Assembly (NCBI GenBank): GCA_016763075.1
Contig: JAESUM010000070.1
Span: 1-59,705 of the forward strand
Length of the DNA: 59,705 nucleotides
Source: Pseudomonadales bacterium
GTDB lineage: Bacteria; Pseudomonadota; Gammaproteobacteria; Pseudomonadales; JAHRWD01
Direction: 5' to 3'
The notes beneath the pieces are model-generated. The model saw only the letters and a program-made list of their open reading frames with translations. It made no database searches and had not been told where the DNA came from. Below are positions 25,706 through 36,319 of this stretch, piece by piece. Both the position numbers and the translations under genes were made by a program. Positions within the stretch are counted from its first letter, which is position 1, and the number at the start of each line of letters is the position of its first letter.

Positions 25706-27955
25706 TTATTTGGCGTCAATTTCCGCTAACAAACGAGGTGGCGAAATAGGCAGATGACAAATGCGCACACCTGCGGCATTGTTCACAGCTTCCGCAACTG
25801 CAGCCAAAGGCGGCACAATTGGGGTTTCACCTACACCACGTACACCGTAAGGGTGCGAAGGGTTAGGCACCTCGACGATAACGGTATCAATCATTGGTAG
25901 ATCGTTGGCCACTGGCATACGGTAATCAAGAAAGCCAAAGTTCTGCAGTACGCCTTTGTCGTTATAGACATACTCTTCATTTAACGCCCAGCCAATGCCT
26001 TGAACCGCTCCACCTTGGTACTGCCCTTCAACATAAGACGGGTGAATGGCTTTACCCGCATCTTGAATAGCCGTGTAACGAATCACATCGGTTTTTCCAG
26101 TTTCGGGGTCAACTTCAACGTCGCAAATATGTACGCCAAAGCCGGCGCCCGCGCCTTGTGCGGTAAGCGAAGCACTGGCAGTTAATGGCCCGCCGGTTTT
26201 AGCGGCACTGGTGGCAATTTGAGCCATTGTCAGTGGTTGCTTATCAGCAGCGGCAGGAGCAATAGCTGCGCCGTCTTCCCAGGTAACGTCGTCGATATCA
26301 ATGCCCCAGGTTTTAGCCGCGCGCTTTCGCATGTTCGCCACTAAGTTTTTGGAGGCTTTAACCACGGCCATTCCGGTTGCAAACGTTGTTCGGCTACCGC
26401 CTGTTACATCGCAGTACCCAGCTTCTTCGGTATTGGAAACCAGCGGTGTAATCAGGTCATAGGATATGTCCAATTCTTCAGCTACAAACAATGCCATGGA
26501 TGCTCGTGAGCCGCCAATGTCTGCACTGCCGGTAATTACGGTCACGCTGCCACTTTCGTTTACGTTAATCGTGGCGCTAGACTGCATACCAATGTTGAAC
26601 CAAAAACCAGTGCCAACACCGCGGCCTTGGTTTTTTCCTAGCGGCGCGCTGTAATGCGGGTGCGCTTTAGCGGCTTCAAGGGTTTCAACAAAACCGATTA
26701 CTGGAAACTTAGGGCCATAAGCTGCAACGGAACCTTCTTTTACAGCATTTTTAAGCCTGAATTCAATAGGGTCTAAGTTGAGCTTAGTAGCCATTTCATT
26801 CATCAATGATTCCATTGCGAATGCTGCCATTGGCGCGCCTGGCGCACGGTACGCAGCAACCTTTGGCTTGTTCAGAACGACATCAAAGCCACGAATCAGG
26901 AAGTTTGGAATCTCATAGCTGGCAAATACGCACATGCAGCCCGGCGCCATGGGTGAGCCTTTAAAGGCACCCGCACCATACTTCAGGCTGCCTTGCGCAG
27001 CGATCAATTTTCCGTCGTTGGTAGCCCCGAGTTTAATCTTAATAACCGATGCAGAAGTGGGGCCAGTGGCTCGCAATACTTCTTCTCGGTCCATTACCAT
27101 TTTGACTGGGCGGCCGGTTTTTTCTGACAATTTAACCGCAATAGGCTCTAGGTAAACGGTTGTTTTTGCACCAAAGCCACCACCAATTTCGCTTGGTGTT
27201 ACTTTGATTTTGCCCACGTCCATGCCCAATACTTTGGCGGTCATGGCACGCACAACAAATGTGCCCTGGGTGCAGCACCAAATATCAGCATGCCCAGAGG
27301 CGCTCATTGAAGCCGTTACCGCATGCGGCTCAATGTAACCTTGGTGAACCGTTGGCGTGGTAAATTCGCGCTCAATAATGATATCGGCTTCGGCGAAACC
27401 TTTATCAATATCGCCACGTGGCAGCTTCATTTTGGCTGCAACGTTGGATGGCTTGTCTTTAGAGCCACCGGGGGTGAACTGGTCTTCGTGAAGAATAGGT
27501 GCGTCATCCGCCATTGCATCTTCAATTTCTAGTACTACTGGCAGCTCTTCATATTCAACTTTAATAAGCTTCAGCGCAGCTAAAGCCAATTTTGCTGATG
27601 TGGCTGCAACGGCTGCAACCGCATGACCGTGGTACAACACTTTTCCCGAGGCCAGTATATTGTGCGAAAGATCTCTAAAATCAACCGCAGACTCACCGGC
27701 TTCGCCCATTTCTGAAGCCAAATCAGGCATATCAGCTGAGGTCATAACCGCCAATACACCAGAGGCAGATTCTGCCGCGCTGGTATCAATGGACAGTATT
27801 TTGGCGTGTGCAAATGGGCTGCGTAAAATTTTAGCGTGCAGCATGCCAGGCAGGTTTTTATCTGCTCCAAACGCGGCTCGGCCGGTTACTTTATCCGCAC
27901 CGTCTGGTCGAATAGGCCGGGTTCCAATCCATTTATAATCCTTGTTTGTACTCAT
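25706..27955 (-). CDS. Molybdopterin-binding (large) subunit of a xanthine-dehydrogenase-family hydroxylase
   Basis: The 749-residue catalytic subunit carries the Mo cofactor and hydroxylates its substrate with water-derived oxygen. An N-terminal aldehyde-oxidase hammerhead domain (GADKVTGRAAFGAD, residues 19-130) is followed by cofactor-binding regions with GGGFGAKT, AYRAPGAP and the catalytic Glu in GVGETPIVPPLAAV near 716. The AYXCSFR loop of true CO dehydrogenase is absent, so this is not form I CODH. Aldehyde, purine or aromatic acyl-CoA oxidation are all possible. The upstream Fe-S subunit shares a base with its ATG, so the three subunits are one operon. Its XdhC helper is frameshifted. 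Confidence 0.93.
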   Translation of the reverse strand: MSTNKDYKWIGTRPIRPDGADKVTGRAAFGADKNLPGMLHAKILRSPFAHAKILSIDTSAAESASGVLAVMTSADMPDLASEMGEAGESAVDFRDLSHNILASGKVLYHGHAVAAVAATSAKLALAALKLIKVEYEELPVVLEIEDAMADDAPILHEDQFTPGGSKDKPSNVAAKMKLPRGDIDKGFAEADIIIEREFTTPTVHQGYIEPHAVTASMSASGHADIWCCTQGTFVVRAMTAKVLGMDVGKIKVTPSEIGGGFGAKTTVYLEPIAVKLSEKTGRPVKMVMDREEVLRATGPTSASVIKIKLGATNDGKLIAAQGSLKYGAGAFKGSPMAPGCMCVFASYEIPNFLIRGFDVVLNKPKVAAYRAPGAPMAAFAMESLMNEMATKLNLDPIEFRLKNAVKEGSVAAYGPKFPVIGFVETLEAAKAHPHYSAPLGKNQGRGVGTGFWFNIGMQSSATINVNESGSVTVITGSADIGGSRASMALFVAEELDISYDLITPLVSNTEEAGYCDVTGGSRTTFATGMAVVKASKNLVANMRKRAAKTWGIDIDDVTWEDGAAIAPAAADKQPLTMAQIATSAAKTGGPLTASASLTAQGAGAGFGVHICDVEVDPETGKTDVIRYTAIQDAGKAIHPSYVEGQYQGGAVQGIGWALNEEYVYNDKGVLQNFGFLDYRMPVANDLPMIDTVIVEVPNPSHPYGVRGVGETPIVPPLAAVAEAVNNAAGVRICHLPISPPRLLAEIDAK

Positions 27956-28434
27956 TATGCAGCTCCTCGCATTTCAGCGGCGGCATCGAGTACCGCACGG
28001 ATAATTTTGTCGTAACCTGTGCAGCGGCATAAATTGCCAGCCAGATAGTAACGCGCTTCTTCTTCCGTTGGATCAGGGTTTTTTTCTAGCAATGCTTTCG
28101 TTGCTACAATAAAACCTGGCGTGCAAATACCGCACTGTAGTGCTGCATTTTCCAAGAACTTTTGCTGAATAGGATGAAGCTCTGTGCCGTTGGCAACACC
28201 TTCGATGGTCTCGATCTGTTTGCCTTCTGCTTCGACACCCAATACTAGGCAAGAGCAGACAAGGCGCCCATCAAGGCTTACTGAGCATGCACCGCAGTCA
28301 CCGGTGGCGCAGCCTTCTTTGGTGCCTGTTAGCTCTAACGTATCTCGCAATACGTCGAGCAAGCTTTGGTCAACTTCACACAAATATTCAACCGCATCGC
28401 CGTTGATGGTAGTCGTTACGTGGGTTTTACTCAT
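27955..28434 (-). CDS. [2Fe-2S] subunit of the molybdenum hydroxylase
   Basis: This 159-residue electron-transfer subunit has two cluster motifs. The plant-ferredoxin type CATGDCGAC with a distant Cys lies near 40-62, and the second cluster lies in CGICTPGF near 101 and NLCRCTGYDKI near 135. It passes electrons from Mo to the FAD subunit. It starts inside the last codons of the FAD subunit gene (4-base ATGA overlap) and ends against the large-subunit start, indicating tight translational coupling. Confidence 0.95.
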   Translation of the reverse strand: MSKTHVTTTINGDAVEYLCEVDQSLLDVLRDTLELTGTKEGCATGDCGACSVSLDGRLVCSCLVLGVEAEGKQIETIEGVANGTELHPIQQKFLENAALQCGICTPGFIVATKALLEKNPDPTEEEARYYLAGNLCRCTGYDKIIRAVLDAAAEMRGAA

Positions 28435-29309
28435 TGCAATCTCTCCCCGGCTCGTGCTGCTGCAATTTTAATGACCCGACGAGTTAATACGCCAGCAATT
28501 CTGTGACGAAACTCAGTGGTGCCGCGTTTGTCTGAAATAGGGCTTCCTAAACCAGAGGCCATTTCAGCGGCCGCAGCTAAGGTGTCATCATCTAATTTTG
28601 TACCCACCAACAACGCTGCAATATCAGTAGCGATCACAACCGTTGGCGCAATGGCGCCCAAGGCTACTTTTGCCGCTGTGCAGGTTCCGCTGGCATCAAC
28701 AGTGATATTGGCTGCAACACCAACCACCGCAATGTCCATTTCGTTACGTGGAATAAAACGCAGGTAAGCATCAGACTGGCCTGGCTTAGGTGCGGGGAAT
28801 ATAAATTCTTGAAGCAATTCATCGTCGGCTAAAGAGGTACGCCCTGGAGCGGTGCATACTTCTTCAACAGGAATTGTGCGCGTGCCGTTTGGCCCGAAGA
28901 TGACACATTGGCCACTAGAGACAATCATCGCTGGCGCGCCGTCGCCGGCAGGGGATGCGTTACAAAGGTTGCCGCCAGGAGTCGCGCGGCCCTGCACTTG
29001 AGTCGAGCCAATTAGCTCCATGCCTTCTACTACACCAGGCAGTTGCTGATGTAACTCAGCGTTTTCATCCATCACCGCTGAGGGTACAGCAGCACCCAAA
29101 CGAATTTGGTCAGCGCCCATTTCTAGCTGGGTAAGTTCTGGGATTTTCTTGATATCAATGAGCATTTCTGGAGTTTTAACCCCGGCGCGCATTTGTATCA
29201 GTAAGTCGGTTCCACCGGCCAGTATTCGGCTAGGGGTTGTCCGCGCTTCTTTTAATAGCGGAACTGCATCCTCAAGTGATTGAGGGGCATGGTATTGAAC
29301 GGATTCCAT
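28431..29309 (-). CDS. FAD-binding (medium) subunit of the molybdenum hydroxylase
   Basis: The 292-residue subunit binds FAD through ILAGGTDLLIQMRAG near 39-53 and a second loop, PGGNLCNASPAGDGAP, near 112. The C-terminal CO-dehydrogenase-flavoprotein domain is present. I take the ATG at 29309, because AGGAGG lies four bases upstream; the frame is open 15 codons further but without a signal. As first gene of the medium-small-large operon its promoter should lie in 29310-29609. It delivers electrons to NAD or a quinone. Confidence 0.94.
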   Translation of the reverse strand: MESVQYHAPQSLEDAVPLLKEARTTPSRILAGGTDLLIQMRAGVKTPEMLIDIKKIPELTQLEMGADQIRLGAAVPSAVMDENAELHQQLPGVVEGMELIGSTQVQGRATPGGNLCNASPAGDGAPAMIVSSGQCVIFGPNGTRTIPVEEVCTAPGRTSLADDELLQEFIFPAPKPGQSDAYLRFIPRNEMDIAVVGVAANITVDASGTCTAAKVALGAIAPTVVIATDIAALLVGTKLDDDTLAAAAEMASGLGSPISDKRGTTEFRHRIAGVLTRRVIKIAAARAGERLQ

Positions 29310-29609
29310 TGTGCCTCCTAATTGCATGGACTGACCAGCCTCATTCGCGAGCACTCGTGATCGATTGAATAAGACTGATTTTGTGCGTTCCTAACGCAGC
29401 TACTGGCTACTGTGTAAGTAACGGCGCAACTGGAACGCTTAAATTCGACTCTTTATTATTGGTTTTTTACGGTAGAGCTTCGCGCCTAACTTTTATATTT
29501 AGTTATTCTGCCAGACGCTTAACTAATTTCTCTAACGTATACTAAAACAGTAACGTTACGCAAGTTGCTATGCCGCCAAATTAATTCGCTTACGCTGACT
29601 TGCGCACAA
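29310..29609. other. Promoter region of the Mo hydroxylase operon
   Basis: No gene is seen. The region lies upstream of the hydroxylase operon and downstream of valS. A perfect palindrome GTAACGTTAC sits at 29550-29559, preceded by GTATAC near 29538, and could be an operator. No clear terminator for valS was found. Confidence 0.45.
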
Positions 29610-32384
29610 CTACAGCGTTTTAATCACTTGTATTTTTTCTTCTAAATTTTTCAGCGCCGATTGACTATCGTCGAGCTTAGCTTGCTCCTTTGCAACCACT
29701 TCCGCCGGTGCTTTGGCAACAAAATTTTGATTGCCCAACTTACCAGCAATTCGTTTTACCTCTTGCTGCAGCTTATTGATCTCTTTATCTAACCGCGCAA
29801 TTTCTGCATCGGTATCAATTAGGCCTGCCATCGGCACCAACAGCTCCAGCGCGCCGACCAATTGGGTTGCGCTCACCGGCGCTTCTTCATTGTCTTTAAG
29901 CCACTGAATTTTTTCAAGTTTGGCCAATGATGTCAGCAATAATTTATTTTCATCAAGACGGCGCTGGTCGTTAGCATCGCCATTTTTGAAAAAAATCGGT
30001 AATGCTTTAGCTGGAGAAATATCCATTTCGCCACGAATATTTCGAATGGCGGTGATGACAGCTTTAAGCCAATCAATATCTTCTTCGGCGTTTTGATCTA
30101 CTTTGCCGGCATTAAAAACAGGGTATGGCTGCAGCATAATACTGTCGCCTTCAATCCCTGCGTGGGGTGCGACGCGCTGCCAAATTTCTTCTGTAATGTA
30201 TGGGATCAACGGGTGGGCGATGCGTAGTATTGATTCCAACACGGTAATTAAGGTATGACGCGTACCGGCTAATTGTTGCGGGGTTGAATCTTCAGACCAC
30301 AAAACAGGTTTGGAGAGCTCCAAATACCAATCGCAATATTCATTCCATACGAATTCGTAAATAGCCTGCGACGCAAGATCAAACCGATAGGTCGCAATCG
30401 ACTCGGTTACTTTTTTCTCAGTGTCTTGCAAGCGCGATACAATCCAACGCTCTGGCAGACCCAGTTCAACTTCACTCGCACCATTCTTGCCTAAACCACA
30501 ATCATGTTCTTCGGTGTTCATCAGCACGTAGCGCGCTGCATTCCACAATTTGTTGCAGAAATTACGGTAGCCTTCGGTGCGCTCAAGGCTAAAGTTAATA
30601 TCTCTGCCGGTGGTTGCCAGCGAACAAAAAGTAAAACGGATCGCATCGGTTCCGTAGGCAGGTATACCCTCAGAAAATTCTTTACGGGTTGCTTTCGCCA
30701 CACGTTTAGCCATTTTTGGCTGCATCATGTTTGCGGTGCGTTTTTCGACCAGCGCATCGAGCTCAATGCCGTCGATCAAATCGATGGGGTCGAGTACATT
30801 ACCTTTTGATTTCGACATTTTTTGGCCTTCGCCATCGCGAACCAGACCATGCACGTACACTTTTTTGAAAGGCACTTCACCGGTGAATTTGAGTGTCATC
30901 ATGATCATCCTGGCCACCCAGAAGAAAATGATATCGAAGCCAGTTACCAGTACGTCGGTGGGATGAAACTTTTTTAAGTCTTCGGTTTTTTCGGGCCAAC
31001 CGAGGGTTGAAAAAGTCCAGAGTGCAGATGAAAACCAAGTATCTAATACGTCGTCGTCTTGGCGTAGGTTTAGCTCCTCTGCGAGCTGGTGTTTTTCTCG
31101 TACTTCTTGTTCGCTGCGGCCCACGTAGACTTTACCTTCGTCGTCGTACCAAGCTGGAATTCGGTGCCCCCACCAAAGCTGCCGACTAATGCACCAATCT
31201 TGCAAATCTCGCATCCAAGAGAAATAAGTGTTTTCCCAGTTTTTGGGTACAAATTCGATATCGCCATCTTCAACGGCTTTAATAGCTGGGCCGGCTAAAG
31301 ACTCCACCGCTACATACCAATGGTCGGTCATGTAGGGCTCAACGACTTGGCCACTTCTATCGCCACGCGGGACTTTCAATTTATGGTCTTCGGTTTTATC
31401 TAACAGGCCCAGTTCTTCCAAGTCTGCCAATACTTGTTTGCGCGCATCGAAGCGGTCCAAGCCACGGTATTTTTCCGGAGCAGCATCGTTAATAGCGGCA
31501 CTGTCTGTAAAAATATTGATGATTTCAAGGTCGTGACGCTTGCCGATATCGTAATCATTAAAATCATGCGCTGGGGTGATTTTGACGCAACCACTGCCAA
31601 ACTCAGGGTCAACGTAATCGTCTGCAACTATGGGTATTAGACGGCCGGTTAAAGGCAGCTTAATCTGCTTGCCAACAATACTGGCATAACGTTCGTCATC
31701 CGGGTGTACGGCTACAGCGGTATCGCCAAGCATGGTTTCCGGCCGCGTAGTTGCCACAATTACATGGCCAGAGCCGTCAGCTAACGGATATCGAAAATGC
31801 CATAACGAACCATTTTCTTCTTCAGAAATAACCTCAAGATCAGACAACGCGGTGTGCAATGCCGGATCCCAGTTTACAAGGCGTTTACCACGATAAATTA
31901 AGCCTTCTTCGAATAGGCTGACGAACACTTCACGCACTGCATTTGAAAGGCCATCGTCAAGCGTAAAACGCTCGCGGCCCCAATCAACCGATGCGCCCAT
32001 CCGGCGAATTTGTTGGGTGATATGGCCGTGGGATTTATCTTTCCATTCCCAGGTTTTCTCTAAAAACTTTTCTCGCCCAAGATCGTGGCGTGTAACGCCT
32101 TCAGCATTGAGCTGGCGCTCGACGACCATTTGAGTCGCAATGCCTGCGTGATCCGTGCCCATTTGCCACAGCGTATCGGAACCCGACATTCTGTTGTACC
32201 GAATCAGCACATCCATAATGGTGTATTGAAACGCATGCCCCATGTGCAGGCTGCCGGTAACATTGGCCGGTGGAATCATGATGCAATAAGGCTGCCCTTC
32301 GCCATCGGGTGCAAAGTAACCGCGTTGCTCCCACGTTTGGTACCAGTGGCTTTCAATCTCTTCGGGCTGATAGGTCTTATTCAT
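29610..32384 (-). CDS. valS: Valyl-tRNA synthetase
   Basis: This 924-residue class I synthetase charges tRNA-Val. The HIGH box appears as HMGH at 47-50 in [15 protein letters not shown] and the second signature as [12 protein letters not shown] near 555. The editing domain ([18 protein letters not shown]) and the C-terminal coiled-coil arm ([20 protein letters not shown]) are present, so the protein is complete. It follows the holC-associated gene on the same strand, the order pepA-holC-unknown-valS known from pseudomonads. Confidence 0.98.
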   Translation of the reverse strand: MNKTYQPEEIESHWYQTWEQRGYFAPDGEGQPYCIMIPPANVTGSLHMGHAFQYTIMDVLIRYNRMSGSDTLWQMGTDHAGIATQMVVERQLNAEGVTRHDLGREKFLEKTWEWKDKSHGHITQQIRRMGASVDWGRERFTLDDGLSNAVREVFVSLFEEGLIYRGKRLVNWDPALHTALSDLEVISEEENGSLWHFRYPLADGSGHVIVATTRPETMLGDTAVAVHPDDERYASIVGKQIKLPLTGRLIPIVADDYVDPEFGSGCVKITPAHDFNDYDIGKRHDLEIINIFTDSAAINDAAPEKYRGLDRFDARKQVLADLEELGLLDKTEDHKLKVPRGDRSGQVVEPYMTDHWYVAVESLAGPAIKAVEDGDIEFVPKNWENTYFSWMRDLQDWCISRQLWWGHRIPAWYDDEGKVYVGRSEQEVREKHQLAEELNLRQDDDVLDTWFSSALWTFSTLGWPEKTEDLKKFHPTDVLVTGFDIIFFWVARMIMMTLKFTGEVPFKKVYVHGLVRDGEGQKMSKSKGNVLDPIDLIDGIELDALVEKRTANMMQPKMAKRVAKATRKEFSEGIPAYGTDAIRFTFCSLATTGRDINFSLERTEGYRNFCNKLWNAARYVLMNTEEHDCGLGKNGASEVELGLPERWIVSRLQDTEKKVTESIATYRFDLASQAIYEFVWNEYCDWYLELSKPVLWSEDSTPQQLAGTRHTLITVLESILRIAHPLIPYITEEIWQRVAPHAGIEGDSIMLQPYPVFNAGKVDQNAEEDIDWLKAVITAIRNIRGEMDISPAKALPIFFKNGDANDQRRLDENKLLLTSLAKLEKIQWLKDNEEAPVSATQLVGALELLVPMAGLIDTDAEIARLDKEINKLQQEVKRIAGKLGNQNFVAKAPAEVVAKEQAKLDDSQSALKNLEEKIQVIKTL

Positions 32385-32449
32385 TAACGCTGTAGCTTCC
32401 TGAATCTGTTCGTGAATTGTGTATTGATAACCGCCAAATAATGGCTGAG

Positions 32450-32887
32450 TTAATGGGCTTGCGGCGAGGAGCGAAACTGCTCTCGCAATTTGCTACGCAA
32501 GCGTTGTTCCATAATGGGCAAGTATTCTGCCACCAGTTGATCAACCAGCTCGTCGAACTGGCTGTCTTGCTCAAATTTCTCGGGGTAAAGTGTTGGAATC
32601 AGTGAGATATCAACTCTTCGCAGGCCACCAGGCTTAAGCGCCTTGCGGTAAATTTGCGATACTGGGTCTTTATCTGCCTCGGCGCTTTTTTGCTGCTTGC
32701 TTTGCGCTTGTTGAGCGTCACTGAAAAGCTCTACTGCATCAATCAGCACGGGTATCCCGTACTCATCAACGACGGGGCCACTGGTTGGGTTTGAGCTATT
32801 ATCGGCTGCAGAACTCAGAGAGTTATGGAGTGACTCCAACTCATCGATCAGCTTGCCTTTGATTTCATTATCTCGGTCTTGGCTCAT
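32450..32887 (-). CDS. Conserved protein of unknown function between holC and valS
   Basis: This 145-residue cytoplasmic, acidic protein has no signal peptide or membrane segment. The N-terminal half is Ser/Asn/Asp/Gln-rich and probably disordered, with a short conserved-looking [16 protein letters not shown]. The C-terminal half ([28 protein letters not shown]) should be an amphipathic helix pair. It starts eight bases after holC and precedes valS, a position occupied by similar unknown proteins in pseudomonads. A link to the DNA polymerase III clamp loader is possible from position only; I assign no function. Confidence 0.8.
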   Translation of the reverse strand: MSQDRDNEIKGKLIDELESLHNSLSSAADNSSNPTSGPVVDEYGIPVLIDAVELFSDAQQAQSKQQKSAEADKDPVSQIYRKALKPGGLRRVDISLIPTLYPEKFEQDSQFDELVDQLVAEYLPIMEQRLRSKLREQFRSSPQAH

Positions 32888-32895
32888 TCAAACTC

Positions 32896-33324
32896 TCAAC
32901 TAATCGGATGATAACCGGGGGTACAGCCTAAGGTTCGGTAATGCCGAAAATGGTTTCGCATCTGCTCTCGTTCTTCGGGGTTATCCGGCACTATTTCGGC
33001 AATGCGCTGATACGCCCGGCCCTGCTCTGGCTCCGGCGTCGATGAGCGCAAGTTCAACAGCATATCCGCAGGCTTTGCCAAACGCGGCAAATCAGAGATT
33101 AATACGCTTGGCACCGCGCCGGATGTTGGAGCGCCTAAGTCATGAGGTATGAACGTATCGCTTTGATACTCCCACAACAATGCATCCAACTGCCGCGCCT
33201 GCTCTGGCGTATCTAGCTCGACACGAACGGTCAGCCCTGAATTAAAGGCTTTGTTGATCAAACGGCAAGCAAACTGATGCGTACTCAGGTTTTTTGCGAT
33301 GAGATAAAAGTCGACCCGTTTCAT
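32896..33324 (-). CDS. holC: DNA polymerase III chi subunit
   Basis: HolC (chi) joins the clamp loader to single-stranded-DNA-binding protein. The 142-residue protein begins with RVDFYLIAKNLSTHQFACRL, typical of chi. It also has LDALLWEYQSDTFIPHDL and ends near FRHYRTLGCTPGYHPIS. It lies 15 bases downstream of pepA on the same strand, the arrangement found in many gammaproteobacteria. Assignment rests on family pattern plus order. Confidence 0.9.
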   Translation of the reverse strand: MKRVDFYLIAKNLSTHQFACRLINKAFNSGLTVRVELDTPEQARQLDALLWEYQSDTFIPHDLGAPTSGAVPSVLISDLPRLAKPADMLLNLRSSTPEPEQGRAYQRIAEIVPDNPEEREQMRNHFRHYRTLGCTPGYHPIS

Positions 33325-33339
33325 TGTGTTATTGGTATT

Positions 33340-34824
33340 TTAATCCGCTTGTTGCAGCAAGTAGTCCACCAGCAAGCCGACAGGTCTGCCGGTTGAGCCT
33401 TTTTTCACGCCGCCGCTAATCCACGCGCTACCGGCGATATCAAGGTGTGCCCAGCGGTATTCTTTGGCAAAGCGCGAAAGAAAACAGGCCGCGGTAATAC
33501 TGCCCGCTGCGCGTCCGCCAACGTTTGCGATATCTGCAAAAGGCGTATCGAGTGAATCCTGATAATCATCCCACAAAGGCATGCGCCAAACACGGTCGCC
33601 GCTAGCTTCACCGGATGCCGTTAGTTGCTCTGCCAGATCATCATCATTTGCAAACATGCCGGTGGCTGGGCCGCCCAATGCAACCACGCAGGCTCCGGTG
33701 AGCGTTGCAATATCAATAACTGACTGCGGCTTAAAACGCTCAACGTAGGTTAATAAGTCACAAAGAACCAAGCGGCCTTCGGCATCGGTATTGAGCACCT
33801 CAATGGTCTTGCCCGACATGCTGGTAACCACATCGCCAGGTTTGGTTGCTGTACTGCTGGGCATATTTTCAACCGCGCCAACGATTCCAACCACGTTCAT
33901 TTTTGGGGCCAGCTCAACCAGTGAAGCCATCGCACCAAACACACTGGCGGCGCCGCACATGTCGAACTTCATTTCATCCATTCCACCACCGGCTTTAATG
34001 CTGATACCGCCGGAGTCAAAGGTCACGCCTTTGCCCACTAGCGCATGTGGCTTTTGTGCTTTTGGTGCGCCTTTGTATTCAAAGATAATCATTTTAGCGG
34101 GCTCTGCAGAACCTGCACTGACCGACAAAAACGAACCCATTTTTAACAGCCTCATCTCTTTTTCGTCGACAATTTTTACCGTAAGTTTTGGGCTTTTGCG
34201 CGCAAGCTCACGTGCGCTTTTTGCTAAAAAGTTGGGCGTACAAATATTGCCGGGCAAATTGCCTAGTTCCCGCGCAAAAGCCACCCCTTTGCCAATGGCT
34301 TGAGCTTGAGCGACTGCCGCGGTTGCCGCGTTCAACTGTTTGCGCGCCTCCGCCACAAAAGTGATTTGCCGCAACGCAGGGCCAGCGGGTTGTTGTTTGG
34401 TGGTGTCGTATTGGTAATCAACATATTCACTGTTCAAAACCATTTGCTTGCAAAGCCAGTCGGTTGAGCGGCCATCCACCGCCACACCAGCCAACGAAAT
34501 GGTTGCGCTTTTGGCGGCACTGCCGCGCAGCCCAGCCAATACTGCAGTATGAAAACTGCGGAATTCTTTTTCGCTTAGTTGATCTTTTTTGCCGGTTGAA
34601 ACCAACATTAAACGTTTAGCCTGCAGGCCAGGTACTAATCGCAATACCAACGTGCTACCGGCCTTTTCTTTTAGGTCTCCGGTAGCCAATACCTCTTCAA
34701 TCATCTTTTGGCTGCTTGCCTCTAATCCATCCAAACCATTGAGGGTTTTACCGGATGAAACCGCAACGACTAACCAATCTGTTTTTACTTTTAGTAAGGC
34801 GCCGGTCGAAACAATATATTTCAT
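33340..34824 (-). CDS. pepA: Cytosol (leucyl) aminopeptidase PepA
   Basis: This 494-residue M17 metallopeptidase removes N-terminal residues from peptides; in E. coli it also acts as a DNA-binding factor. The C-terminal catalytic domain has the metal and catalytic residues in GKGVTFDSGG near 263-272 and the family signature NTDAEGRLVLCD near 343-354. The N-terminal Macro-like domain is complete. It begins an apparent operon with holC, the unknown gene and valS, and is divergent from lptF, as in pseudomonads. Confidence 0.97.
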   Translation of the reverse strand: MKYIVSTGALLKVKTDWLVVAVSSGKTLNGLDGLEASSQKMIEEVLATGDLKEKAGSTLVLRLVPGLQAKRLMLVSTGKKDQLSEKEFRSFHTAVLAGLRGSAAKSATISLAGVAVDGRSTDWLCKQMVLNSEYVDYQYDTTKQQPAGPALRQITFVAEARKQLNAATAAVAQAQAIGKGVAFARELGNLPGNICTPNFLAKSARELARKSPKLTVKIVDEKEMRLLKMGSFLSVSAGSAEPAKMIIFEYKGAPKAQKPHALVGKGVTFDSGGISIKAGGGMDEMKFDMCGAASVFGAMASLVELAPKMNVVGIVGAVENMPSSTATKPGDVVTSMSGKTIEVLNTDAEGRLVLCDLLTYVERFKPQSVIDIATLTGACVVALGGPATGMFANDDDLAEQLTASGEASGDRVWRMPLWDDYQDSLDTPFADIANVGGRAAGSITAACFLSRFAKEYRWAHLDIAGSAWISGGVKKGSTGRPVGLLVDYLLQQAD

Positions 34825-35109
34825 AGAGACTCTCTTATTGTGGGCTTATGGAGATGATTTTTGAGTTTCTTGCGTAACCAAGCAGGTTACCAAAGGCGCA
34901 GCTTTTTTATGTGTATTGAGGAATTGCTGTGCAATCTTGAAATTGTACCTTATTATTTGCCACGTTTGGCTGCCAGCGCCGCTATAAAACGGATATTTGA
35001 TCCATTTCTCGGCAAGTTCAGCTCAATTTTAAAACCAATACTAAAACCTAAATGACTACTTTAATGACTACTTGAATGACCGCTTTGGTTTGTACGTTAT
35101 TTAAGCCTC

Positions 35110-36312
35110 GTGATTCACAGCCATTTTCAAAATATGTTTAGTCGATATTCTGCCGCTGACAGCGGCGCAAAGAGCAGCCAGTACAGCACATTGATTTTAT
35201 CCCGCTACATATTAAAACAACTCTGCGCGACCACCCTTGGGGTGGCTGCGGTATTGCTGCTGATCATTATGAGCAGCCGCTTCAGCATCTATTTGGCCGA
35301 CGCCGCGGCGGGCAAACTTGCGGCGGATATTTTATTCCCAGTGATGGCGTATCGCTTCCCTGGTTTTTTGGAACTGATTCTACCGCTGTCATTTTTTATC
35401 GCGTTATTGATGGTATACGGACGTCTTTACACCGATAACGAAATGGCGGTATTAAACGCCTGCGGCATCAGCCCACATAAATTATTTGGCCTAGCCTTTA
35501 GCGGCGCTTGTGTCGTCGCACTGATTGTAGGGCTCATCACACTGTTCATTAGCCCATGGGGTGCGCAGCACGTAGAGCAGTTGTTTCAACAGCAATCTGA
35601 GCAATCGATAGACACCCTCACCCCCGGGCAATTCCATCAGCAAAAAGGCCGTGGACTGGTGATTTACCTTGAACCAGCCAACGAGCAGGGCAAAGGTTTT
35701 GGGAAGATATTCATTTCACAACATGAGCGAATTGAGCCCACACAAGCAGTGCCGCGCTCAACCGTAATTACCGCTCAAAGCGGCAACTTTTTTACCGATA
35801 CCCTCACCAACACGCGCTACCTCACCATGCACAATGGTTACCAATTGCAGGGCACGCTAGGACAACTTGATTACCGCGTGACTCAATTTGAAAAGCTCAG
35901 CCACAAGTTCAGCGAAGCGAGCCCCGAGTTCATCAGTAGTAAACGCGATGCGTTATCGACCCGCTATCTATTTGAATCGCGAGACCTTAAAGACACCGCC
36001 TTGCTTCACTGGCGTTTATCGCTACTGCTGATTGCGCCAATCATCTGCTTGATTGCATTCCCGCTGAGCAAAATAAACCCTAGGCAGGGCCGTTTTGCGC
36101 GAATACTGCCCGCCATTGTTTTGTACCTTTCCTATTTGGTTTTACTTTCATCGGCCCGTAGCGCGGTAGAAAAAGGCGAACTGCCGCCATACCCAGGCAT
36201 ATGGTCAGTGCATATCTTATTTATCATGATTGGCTTGTCGCTCTATTTTGGCCCGGCTATCAAGCGGCAACTGACCTCTGGCCGTCGTTCATCACCACTA
36301 CCTTTGAACTGA
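35110..36312 (+). CDS. lptF: LPS export permease LptF
   Basis: LptF is one of two inner-membrane permeases of the LptB2FG exporter that lifts LPS toward the outer membrane. The roughly 400-residue protein has TM1 starting at LILSRYILKQL, two further N-terminal helices, a periplasmic beta-jellyroll (about 150-290) and three C-terminal helices (LLIAPIICLIAFPLSKINPRQ). The frame opens with GTG at 35110. An ATG at 35134 or a TTG near 35191 are possible starts, and family alignment favours a start close to the first helix. LptG follows seven bases later. Confidence 0.95.
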   Translation: MIHSHFQNMFSRYSAADSGAKSSQYSTLILSRYILKQLCATTLGVAAVLLLIIMSSRFSIYLADAAAGKLAADILFPVMAYRFPGFLELILPLSFFIALLMVYGRLYTDNEMAVLNACGISPHKLFGLAFSGACVVALIVGLITLFISPWGAQHVEQLFQQQSEQSIDTLTPGQFHQQKGRGLVIYLEPANEQGKGFGKIFISQHERIEPTQAVPRSTVITAQSGNFFTDTLTNTRYLTMHNGYQLQGTLGQLDYRVTQFEKLSHKFSEASPEFISSKRDALSTRYLFESRDLKDTALLHWRLSLLLIAPIICLIAFPLSKINPRQGRFARILPAIVLYLSYLVLLSSARSAVEKGELPPYPGIWSVHILFIMIGLSLYFGPAIKRQLTSGRRSSPLPLN

Positions 36313-36319
36313 TCACAGC

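Noticed and set aside
33791-34303. 170-codon + strand frame opposite pepA
   Set aside because: It is antisense to the conserved catalytic domain of the aminopeptidase; no independent evidence of coding.
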